From: Sphaerochaetaceae bacterium
GTDB taxonomy: Bacteria > Spirochaetota > Spirochaetia > Sphaerochaetales > Sphaerochaetaceae
Reading direction: 5' to 3'
NCBI GenBank assembly: GCA_023231265.1
Contig: JALNVT010000042.1
Coordinates: forward strand, 1-14,479
Length of the DNA stretch: 14,479 nt
The position numbers and the translations under genes were made by a program. A model generated the notes under the pieces. That model worked only from the letters and a program-made list of their open reading frames with translations, was not told the DNA's origin and did not search any database. Of the stretch, positions 7,411 through 12,633 are shown piece by piece; positions within the stretch are counted from its first letter, which is position 1, and each line of letters starts with the position of its first letter.

Positions 7411-8055
7411 TTACTTATGGAAGTTTTTTTTGACTCCACTTCTTGGTAATTCAAGTCTATGTTTCATCACAACCACTCTCAATATGAAAACAAAGAATGA
7501 ACATGCAAGAAACCCAACAAGATTAGAAAAGCCCAAACTTATGAGCCAAAGGTACAGAAAACCACCAAGAATTGCAGCTGTTGCATATATATCTGATGTC
7601 AAGATATTTGGTATGTTCTTGCTCAACAGATCTCTTATGATACCACCGCCAGTAGCAGTTATGGCACCACACAAAACGGAACCAATTGGAGAGCAACCAT
7701 ATAGACCAGCTTTTGCTGTTCCAATTGCAGTGAAAACGCCAAGACCAATTGCATCAGTATATTTGATCACCTTCCTTTCAGATTCAATGTAAGGACCAAT
7801 AAAAAACACCACAATACCAACCACAATACAAAGAACAAGATAGATCCAGTTTGTTAGAGCTGCAGCTGGAGTTGCTCCAATCAAAGAATCTCTGAGCATT
7901 CCTCCACCACATCCAACAATAACTGAAAAGACTATAACCCCAAGGAAGTCAAACTTCATCTGCACTCCTTTGAGTGCACCGGTAAAAGCAAAAACAATAG
8001 TTCCAAATAGGTCAAAGCCGTATATCAAATTATCAAATGTATTCATGCAGAGCAT
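7411..8055 (-). CDS. TRIC-family (UPF0126/YadS-type) membrane channel protein
   Basis: This 214-residue protein has about seven hydrophobic helices and the internal duplication typical of the bacterial TRIC/UPF0126 family. GGGMLRD at 50-56 and GGGIIRD at 136-142 are the paired glycine-rich bends. DAIGLGVFTAIGTAKA near 101-116 also matches the family. Studied bacterial TRIC proteins are homotrimeric monovalent cation channels, while some annotations call the family glycine transporters. Which applies here cannot be decided. The C-terminus is basic. Two ATGs are possible, 8055 and 8046. Neither has a recognisable Shine-Dalgarno sequence, and MNTFDNLIYG at 8046 fits the usual family N-terminus at least as well. 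Divergent from the operon starting at 8248. Confidence 0.85.
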   Translation of the reverse strand: MLCMNTFDNLIYGFDLFGTIVFAFTGALKGVQMKFDFLGVIVFSVIVGCGGGMLRDSLIGATPAAALTNWIYLVLCIVVGIVVFFIGPYIESERKVIKYTDAIGLGVFTAIGTAKAGLYGCSPIGSVLCGAITATGGGIIRDLLSKNIPNILTSDIYATAAILGGFLYLWLISLGFSNLVGFLACSFFVFILRVVVMKHRLELPRSGVKKNFHK

Positions 8056-8119
8056 AGTAGCATTATTTTATTTGTTTATAAAGAAAATTATCCCTCTTTT
8101 CGCTCAAAAACCTACTTAA

Positions 8120-8135
8120 TTAAAGACATCTTTAA
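8120..8135. repeat. Short palindrome in the divergent intergenic region
   Basis: TTAAAGA CA TCTTTAA is a perfect 7-bp dyad with a 2-nt centre. It lies between the divergent TRIC gene and the 8248 operon, so it could be an operator, but an AT-rich dyad of this size may arise by chance. Confidence 0.3.
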
Positions 8136-8190
8136 AAATACAATGGTGTTAAAATTTAAAAATGATGTTATGATGTGCCATATACAGAGA

Positions 8191-8220
8191 TTGATACTTG
8201 TTTATCTCTTTCAATATTAT
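8191..8220 (+). promoter_or_regulatory. Sigma-70-type promoter of the 8248-9575 operon
   Basis: TTGATA (8191-8196) and TATTAT (8215-8220) are separated by 18 nt, each one mismatch from consensus. The expected start is near 8227, which leaves room for the AAGGAG ribosome site (8233-8238) before the ATG at 8248. Confidence 0.6.
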
Positions 8221-8247
8221 TAATTTTATAATAAGGAGCTTAAGAAT

Positions 8248-8844
8248 ATGGGTAGAATTAAGTCAGCTTGGGAAATAGCCCTAGAAAAAACAGCAGATTT
8301 GCATGTAGACACTGAAAAGATTGCACATAACAATACAGTGAAGAAAGGTAGTCAAATTACTGGATCATATTTAAATAACATAGATTACACAATCGAGGAT
8401 TTCAACAAAGTTTTTGATGAAGAAAAAGATAAAAAAGCACTTGTAGAGGGAATAAAAAATATCATAGTCCTCAATGTAAAACTTCCAAGTGATGAGCTTT
8501 TTCCTCAGAAAATTGAAAAGCTTAAAGAAATCTGTAAAAAGGTACAGCCAGATAGTGAGAGCCTTCCAGATATAATGGATCAGATGGTTGAATTCTTCAG
8601 ACAATATCAAACACATCAGGAGCAACTCATTCAGCAGATGAAAGAGCAGTTTGCACCTCAGCTTCAGCAGAAAGAAGCTCAGATGAGAGCTCAATATGGT
8701 CCTGATTTCAAATTGAATCCTGAAGATGATGCAGACTTCATGAAACTTGTTCATGACAATCTGCAGAAGCTTGATGAGCAGTACAATGGTGCTTTAGATG
8801 GAGTGAAACAGAACATCGAAACAGAATTGATGAAAAATTTCTAA
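8248..8844 (+). CDS. Conserved spirochaete-type coiled-coil protein, function unknown
   Basis: This 198-residue soluble protein has no signal peptide and no membrane segment. Its N-terminus, MGRIKSAWEIALEKTADLHVD, resembles a conserved opening I recall from uncharacterised spirochaete proteins. The function is not known and no catalytic motif is visible. Residues 60-100 are charged and helical. Residues 106-150 are rich in Gln, Glu and Met and look like an amphipathic or coiled-coil helix (QTHQEQLIQQMKEQFAPQLQ). An acidic segment LNPEDDADF (156-164) and a final helix follow. The start is clear, with AAGGAG 9 nt upstream. It is the first gene of a two-gene unit: the TatD-type gene begins 20 nt after its stop. 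This closeness suggests co-expression but does not give a function. Confidence 0.8.
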   Translation: MGRIKSAWEIALEKTADLHVDTEKIAHNNTVKKGSQITGSYLNNIDYTIEDFNKVFDEEKDKKALVEGIKNIIVLNVKLPSDELFPQKIEKLKEICKKVQPDSESLPDIMDQMVEFFRQYQTHQEQLIQQMKEQFAPQLQQKEAQMRAQYGPDFKLNPEDDADFMKLVHDNLQKLDEQYNGALDGVKQNIETELMKNF

Positions 8845-8864
8845 TACTCTTGTAGGGGAACAAT

Positions 8865-9575
8865 ATGATATGTGATGCGCACACCCACATCAAAATTAAA
8901 GATTTAAAATATCTCTGTGATAATGAAATATATAGCATGGCCTGTGCAATGAACCCTGAAGAAAGTAAGGAATTGATTGAAAATACTGCAGAATGTAAAT
9001 ATATCAATCCAACATGTGCTATCCATCCAAACTACAGTGACAGATATGAGGTATCAGAGATGATGCCTTATTTTGACAAAGTAAAGGTCATTGGAGAGAT
9101 TGGTATGGATGATGTGTGGTGCACTGTTCCTTTGGTGGATCAGCGCACTGCTTTTTTGAAGCAACTCAACATTGCCGAAGAGACAAACAAGCCTGTTATT
9201 ATACATTCAAAGGGAATGGAGCGTCTTGTAGCAGATATACTGAAGAACTACAGCATGCCAAAAATAATTCACTGGTATTCTTCTTTGAATTACCTTGAGC
9301 TGTACTTCAAGATGGACTGCTACTTCACAATAGGTCCTGGAATTTTGAGTGGAGATGAAAGTGTTATAAATCTTGTCAAACGACTTCCTCTGAACCGTCT
9401 TCTTGTTGAGACAGATGGAATAGAAGCCATAAATTGGGCCCTTGGAAAAGAAGCAGATATCGATATCACAAAAGATACGCTTCTGATGATGTGCCAAAAG
9501 ATAAGTTCAATTAAAAATGAACCAATTGAATTGGTGAATGAGAATATTGAAAAGAATTTTTTAACATTCTTCTAA
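8865..9575 (+). CDS. TatD-family metal-dependent hydrolase
   Basis: This 236-residue protein is an amidohydrolase-superfamily TIM barrel of the TatD type (often called TatD DNase, 3'-5' exonuclease activity in studied members). The metal-site landmarks are in order: DAHTH with H6 and H8, GEIGMD with E78, IIHSKG with H114, IHWYS with H136, and VETDG with D184. All expected ligands are present. It is a little shorter than typical TatD (about 255-265 residues), and the loop after ETD is not the usual ETDxPYL, so it may belong to a divergent subgroup with another substrate. AGGGGA precedes the ATG. It follows the coiled-coil gene with a 20-nt gap and is closed by a strong terminator. Calling it a DNase is a family inference only. 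Confidence 0.85.
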   Translation: MICDAHTHIKIKDLKYLCDNEIYSMACAMNPEESKELIENTAECKYINPTCAIHPNYSDRYEVSEMMPYFDKVKVIGEIGMDDVWCTVPLVDQRTAFLKQLNIAEETNKPVIIHSKGMERLVADILKNYSMPKIIHWYSSLNYLELYFKMDCYFTIGPGILSGDESVINLVKRLPLNRLLVETDGIEAINWALGKEADIDITKDTLLMMCQKISSIKNEPIELVNENIEKNFLTFF

Positions 9576-9576
9576 G

Positions 9577-9619
9577 AAAAATCCTAAAAGAAAAATCACT
9601 TTTTCTTTTAGGATTATTT
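9577..9619. terminator. 16-bp bidirectional terminator
   Basis: The perfect 16-bp stem 9580-9595 / 9600-9615 has a 4-nt loop (TCAC). A-rich bases lie before it and a T-containing tail lies after it. It ends the TatD operon and, on the minus strand, the DUF4190-A gene with a TTTTCTT tail. Confidence 0.85.
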
Positions 9620-9652
9620 AAAATTGATCAATATCAATCAAAAACTGGTAAA

Positions 9653-10093
9653 TTAAAACATCATATAACGTGAGTACAGCATGAATTGTGAGAGCAATGC
9701 CATTCCAGCAAATACTGCAACACCGCTGAATACTACAGCAATTATACCAAGTACCCATCCAGCCATACCGGATGAACTTATCTTTCTGACTTTAGAACCT
9801 TTTACTACGGCAATTATTCCACAGACAAGTCCTACCAAGGATAAAATACCTGTCAATGATGCAACTATTGCGATAATTCCAAGTGTCAAAGCAATTGCAC
9901 CTTGATCATCACTTGTTGTTCTCTTTACTTGTGTTCTCTCATCATAAGGTTGATAATTAGGTCTCTGAGCGCCGTTTGTTTTCTGCTCTTCTTTCTGTTC
10001 ATTGTCAATTGATTCAGTTTCTTTTACTGCATCTTCAGTATCAACTGCAGCTTCAACTACTTCTGTAGTTTCTTCTTTTTTGTCATTATCCAT
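9653..10093 (-). CDS. DUF4190-type small membrane protein (paralog A)
   Basis: This 146-residue protein has a soluble, strongly acidic N-terminal tail of about 60 residues (many E, D, K, T) and a C-terminal two-helix membrane domain. The domain has the DUF4190 pattern: LGIIAIV (71-77), GLVCGIIAVVKG (88-99), a short basic loop KVRKISSS, then AGWVLGIIAVV (111-121). The tail ends in NYQPYDERTQV (46-56), a motif shared with both neighbouring paralogs. No function is established for such proteins. It has GGAGG about 6 nt before the ATG. The bidirectional terminator lies downstream. It is the last of three same-strand paralogs, separated from the next by 152 bases. Confidence 0.75.
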   Translation of the reverse strand: MDNDKKEETTEVVEAAVDTEDAVKETESIDNEQKEEQKTNGAQRPNYQPYDERTQVKRTTSDDQGAIALTLGIIAIVASLTGILSLVGLVCGIIAVVKGSKVRKISSSGMAGWVLGIIAVVFSGVAVFAGMALLSQFMLYSRYMMF

Positions 10094-10099
10094 AAATTG

Positions 10100-10113
10100 C
10101 CTCCATAAATAAT
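10100..10113 (-). repeat. Leader element shared by DUF4190 paralogs A and B (copy 1)
   Basis: On the minus strand ATTATTTATGGAGG is identical to the sequence at 10658-10671 upstream of paralog B. It contains the Shine-Dalgarno site plus nine conserved bases upstream. Paralog C lacks it. Confidence 0.6.
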
Positions 10114-10124
10114 ATACTTATAAT

Positions 10125-10133
10125 ATAATACCA
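10125..10133 (-). promoter_or_regulatory. Candidate extended -10 promoter of DUF4190-A
   Basis: On the minus strand TGG followed by TATTAT gives an extended -10 (TGnTATnAT type). No good -35 is seen at the usual distance. The start would fall near 10118, upstream of the ribosome site. Confidence 0.35.
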
Positions 10134-10143
10134 AATATCATAA

Positions 10144-10181
10144 ATGCAAAGGACAAATAGATTTATCTATCAAATTTGCAT
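10144..10181. repeat. Nested inverted repeat upstream of DUF4190-A
   Basis: The outer arms ATGCAAA (10144-10150) and TTTGCAT (10175-10181) enclose the inner arms ATAGAT (10157-10162) and ATCTAT (10165-10170). No T-run follows on either strand. It sits just upstream of the candidate promoter of DUF4190-A, so an operator or RNA structure is possible. Confidence 0.4.
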
Positions 10182-10199
10182 CTAATTAGATTGGTTAAG

Positions 10200-10235
10200 G
10201 CAAGAAGAAATGGCATGTTGCTTGATTCTCCTTGC
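10200..10235 (-). terminator. Weak hairpin after DUF4190-B
   Basis: GCAAG/CTTGC plus AGAA/TTCT form a stem with one mismatch and a 16-nt loop, 10 nt after the stop of paralog B. There is no U-tract, so termination may be incomplete and paralogs B and A may be partly co-transcribed. Confidence 0.3.
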
Positions 10236-10245
10236 TGATTGTAAA

Positions 10246-10650
10246 TTAGAATCTTCTGAACATCATTCTAGGTCCACGTTGTAAGAAATATGAACCATGG
10301 AAACCTGATCCAGAGCTGATGGAGTGCATTCTATAACCTGTAAATGTTCCATGAGACATCATCACTACAAAGCCTATTACCAATATTGCAGATACAATAA
10401 GTGCTATTATACCTAAAATATAGCCAGCTTTTGCAGTTCCATTTTCTTTTCTAAAGCTCTTTGCTTTAACAACTGCTATTATACCTAAAACCAATCCAAC
10501 TGGTGCCAAAAACCATGTAAATGAACAAACAATAGCTATTATTCCTAATATCATTGAAGTTGTGCTCTTTTTTTCCATCAAAGGATTGTTCACCTGAGAT
10601 GACTCATCATAGGGAGTGTAATACTCGTCGTTCTTATTTTCATTATCCAT
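10246..10650 (-). CDS. DUF4190-type small membrane protein (paralog B)
   Basis: This 134-residue protein starts MDNENKNDE and carries the motif YYTPYDESSQV (10-20), close to the ones in paralogs A and C. The membrane domain follows: ILGIIAIV (34-41), GLVLGIIAVVKAKSFRKENG (52-71) and AGYILGIIALIV (75-86). This is the canonical DUF4190 spacing. Unlike A and C it has an extra C-terminal tail of about 35 residues after the last helix, rich in Gly, Ser, Arg, Phe and Met (ISSGSGFHGS, then RGPRMMFRRF). Function unknown. GGAGG precedes the ATG, in a leader block identical to that of paralog A. The middle copy is the most diverged of the three in the membrane part. Confidence 0.75.
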   Translation of the reverse strand: MDNENKNDEYYTPYDESSQVNNPLMEKKSTTSMILGIIAIVCSFTWFLAPVGLVLGIIAVVKAKSFRKENGTAKAGYILGIIALIVSAILVIGFVVMMSHGTFTGYRMHSISSGSGFHGSYFLQRGPRMMFRRF

Positions 10651-11065
10651 ATGTAATCCTCCATAAATAATCTAATTAAAAGTTACTCCTATTTTCATAA
10701 AGTGGCAATTTAAAGTTACAGAATTTTGTCTAAATACACATAACTACATACATATGAAAATTACTTCATAAAATGCACATAATGTTAATTTTCATAAAAA
10801 AAACCCTAAAGCGATATTTCACACTTTAGGATATATTTAGAAATATTTTTTTATAAACTTGTAAATGTAATATCAAAAGATATGGAATAAAAGCAACAAT
10901 TTGTTGTTATAAAATAATCAGTCACAATCAAAAACAGATATCAAATAACGGTACGAACCAAAAATCAAAGACGTAGTTACATCCTGGTTTTATATCTAAT
11001 ATATTTACATGTAAAAATGTAAATCACTGCAATCCATAATAATTTAAAAAACAATATACCTTAAG
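10651..11065. other. 415-base gene-free region between DUF4190 paralogs B and C
   Basis: No coding frame is convincing. The region holds the leader of paralog B with the shared 14-nt block (10658-10671), an 11-bp inverted repeat (10753-10763 / 10786-10796), and TTCATAAA three times (starting about 10694, 10765 and 10791). A terminator on the minus strand lies at 10796-10830. Upstream of it are about 235 bases of structured AT-rich sequence, including ATTTACAT/ATGTAAAT arms at 11003-11024 and a CAACAA-T-TTGTTG dyad near 10893-10905. See findings for the possibility of a long 3' UTR or a small RNA. Confidence 0.45.
10796..10830 (-). terminator. Rho-independent terminator far downstream of DUF4190-C
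   Basis: On the minus strand CCTAAAG (10824-10830) pairs with CTTTAGG (10805-10811) around a 12-nt loop, then G and eight T residues follow (10796-10803). It lies about 235 bases past the stop codon at 11066. Confidence 0.7.
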
Positions 11066-11383
11066 TTATAAAAAAATAGCTAAAGAGACTATTAAAAGTA
11101 TTGTAGCCATTACCACAGAAATTATTCCAAGGACAAAACCAGCCATACCTGTTGAACTGCAATGTCTTATAGAAGAACCTTTGACAATTGAAATAATACC
11201 GCATACCAATCCTACAATTGATAGATAAAAAGAAAATGCTGATACAATAGCAATTATACCAAGTATCAATACAATGGATCCTGCATCATCACTGGTGGTT
11301 TTCTTCACCATTGTAGATTCATCATATGGTTGATAATTATTATTTCCTGTCATTTTGTTCTCATAAGGATCTTCATTAATCAT
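11066..11383 (-). CDS. DUF4190-type small membrane protein (paralog C)
   Basis: This 105-residue protein, from the ATG at 11383, has a 30-residue polar N-terminus with NYQPYDESTMVKKTTSDD (16-33), nearly the same as in paralog A, and the two-helix DUF4190 domain: ILGIIAIV (40-47), GLVCGIISIVKGSSIRHCSS (58-77) and AGFVLGIISVV (81-91). It is the shortest copy and lacks both the acidic tail of A and the C-terminal extension of B. A longer frame starts at a TTG (11395), but that TTG is part of the GAGGTG ribosome site of the ATG, so the ATG is chosen. A promoter lies directly upstream (11407-11435). It is the first of the three in transcription order. Function unknown; a role at the inner membrane is inferred only from the helices. 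Confidence 0.7.
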   Translation of the reverse strand: MINEDPYENKMTGNNNYQPYDESTMVKKTTSDDAGSIVLILGIIAIVSAFSFYLSIVGLVCGIISIVKGSSIRHCSSTGMAGFVLGIISVVMATILLIVSLAIFL

Positions 11384-11387
11384 ATAA

Positions 11388-11393
11388 CACCTC
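11388..11393 (-). promoter_or_regulatory. Shine-Dalgarno site fixing the start at 11383
   Basis: GAGGTG on the minus strand lies 4-6 nt before the ATG at 11383. The alternative TTG at 11395 overlaps this site. Confidence 0.65.
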
Positions 11394-11406
11394 AACTTTT
11401 CTATCT

Positions 11407-11435
11407 ATTCTATACCCGAAAATGGTAATTGACTA
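11407..11435 (-). promoter_or_regulatory. Promoter of DUF4190-C
   Basis: On the minus strand TAGTCA (-35, 11430-11435), a 17-nt spacer and TAGAAT (-10, 11407-11412) give a plausible sigma-70 promoter. The start near 11400 leaves a short leader of about 17 nt. Confidence 0.5.
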
Positions 11436-11444
11436 TGTTTTTTT

Positions 11445-12521
11445 TTAAAAAGATTTTATTGTCGCTCTATTTAGCTTCTTGATCATTGAAGCTCCAAGTT
11501 TGACTGCATTCTCAACATCACTGTAACAGCAATATCCATAGTGAGAATGAGCATATCTTGTTGGAATACCAATTATTACAGTTGGCACTCCGTTGTTCGT
11601 GAGTTGATATGATTTTCCGTTTGTATAACCACCAGATCTAACTGCAGTTTGAAAAGGAATATCAAACTCTCTTGCACATTCAATAGCAAATGCCTGAAAC
11701 CTTGGATTTGTGATCATTCCAGAATCTATATAACGAAGCATTGGACCTCTCTTCAAAACAGTCTGCCTTTTATATGGTTCAACAACAGTATCATCAGAAG
11801 GACATCCTTCAAATGATATGCATAAATCAGGTTTGGTTGTATTTGCAGCGAGAACAGAGCCTCTGCATCCCACCTCTTCCTGAGATGTAAAATCACCAAC
11901 AATATTTACATTCAAGCTCTCGTCTTTCAATTCATCGAAAGCCATCAGTACAGAAGCACAGCCAATTCTATCATCAAAGGCCTTTCCAAGCATGATATCA
12001 TGCTGCTCATCAAATTCAAACTTTGCATAAGGAACAACAGGAGCACCAATATCTATTTTGAAATCATCAACCACTTCTTTTTTTGAAGTCACTCCCAAAT
12101 CAACTGTGAGATCATCAACTGTGATTGATTTTGCTCTCTCCTCAGCACTCATAAAATGAGGAGGTTTGCTCACAACAATCCCCTTTTTGTACTCTCCATC
12201 TCTATTTCTTACCATCACCAGTTGGGATACAGGATTTGTAGCTACCCAACCTCCAATAGGAATCAAAGTGAGTGTTCCATCATCTTTTATAAATTGTACC
12301 ATGAACCCAACCTCATCTGTGTGGCAGTTCAAAGATACAGTTAGAAGTTTTTCTGTATGATCATCTCGTTTGAGATATAGATTTCTCATGCTATCTTCTT
12401 CACAGGTTCCAAGGTCTTTTGATAGATCTCTTATCAAGGCTATCACATCAACCTCAAAACCACTTATTCCAAATGAATTGCTGAGATTCTCTATCATCTT
12501 TATTTTTTGTTTCTTATTCAT
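11445..12521 (-). CDS. M42-family metallo-aminopeptidase
   Basis: This 358-residue cytosolic enzyme belongs to the M42 group (glutamyl aminopeptidase / tetrahedral aminopeptidase family), which forms large assemblies that trim peptides. The metal and catalytic residues are in place: H67 and D69 in NCHTDEVG, D183 in KAFDDRIG, the E215-E216 pair in SQEEVGCRGS, E238 in SFEG, and H327 in AHSHYGY (or H325). E238 stands where many M42 members have Asp; both residues occur in the wider clan. Substrate preference cannot be told. A TTG start at 12551 would add 10 residues, but the ATG at 12521 has GGAGAG 5 nt upstream and gives the normal family N-terminus (MNKKQKIKMIENLSNSFGISGFE, 23 residues in two parts: MNKKQKIKMIENL and SNSFGISGFE). 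It lies downstream of malic enzyme, whose terminator overlaps its probable promoter. Confidence 0.9.
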   Translation of the reverse strand: MNKKQKIKMIENLSNSFGISGFEVDVIALIRDLSKDLGTCEEDSMRNLYLKRDDHTEKLLTVSLNCHTDEVGFMVQFIKDDGTLTLIPIGGWVATNPVSQLVMVRNRDGEYKKGIVVSKPPHFMSAEERAKSITVDDLTVDLGVTSKKEVVDDFKIDIGAPVVPYAKFEFDEQHDIMLGKAFDDRIGCASVLMAFDELKDESLNVNIVGDFTSQEEVGCRGSVLAANTTKPDLCISFEGCPSDDTVVEPYKRQTVLKRGPMLRYIDSGMITNPRFQAFAIECAREFDIPFQTAVRSGGYTNGKSYQLTNNGVPTVIIGIPTRYAHSHYGYCCYSDVENAVKLGASMIKKLNRATIKSF

Positions 12522-12526
12522 TATCT

Positions 12527-12532
12527 CTCTCC
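12527..12532 (-). promoter_or_regulatory. Shine-Dalgarno site fixing the start at 12521
   Basis: GGAGAG on the minus strand lies 5 nt before the ATG at 12521 and falls inside the TTG-initiated longer frame, which has no ribosome site of its own. Confidence 0.7.
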
Positions 12533-12551
12533 AAAATAAATTAATTAACAA

Positions 12552-12579
12552 ATTATATAGCAGAGGGCAGAAAATTCAA
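12552..12579 (-). promoter_or_regulatory. Probable promoter of the M42 gene, inside the terminator hairpin
   Basis: On the minus strand TTGAAT (12574-12579), a 16-nt spacer and TATAAT (12552-12557) form a promoter. The -35 is in the hairpin loop, the spacer is one arm of the stem, and the -10 takes the place of the U-tract. The start near 12545 leaves a leader of about 24 nt. Confidence 0.5.
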
Positions 12580-12598
12580 ATGATTTTCTGCCCTCTGC
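12560..12598 (-). terminator. 16-bp GC-rich hairpin terminator of malic enzyme
   Basis: GCAGAGGGCAGAAAAT (12560-12575) and its exact complement (12583-12598) enclose a 7-nt loop. It is the strongest stem in the window and begins 35 nt after the malic enzyme stop codon. The downstream tail (TATATAATTTG on the minus strand) is only moderately U-rich. Confidence 0.7.
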
Positions 12599-12633
12599 AT
12601 CACTGTTCAATAAATTTTCATTGAATTAAAAAC

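Noticed and set aside
7295..7792. 165-codon plus-strand open frame
   Set aside because: It is antisense to the TRIC and AlaX genes, both of which have clear family motifs. It has no ribosome site and a composition typical of a reverse-strand shadow.
9653..11383. Three similar small genes considered as a toxin, bacteriocin or immunity cluster
   Set aside because: The proteins fit the DUF4190 two-helix membrane pattern and lack leader peptides, processing genes or export genes nearby.
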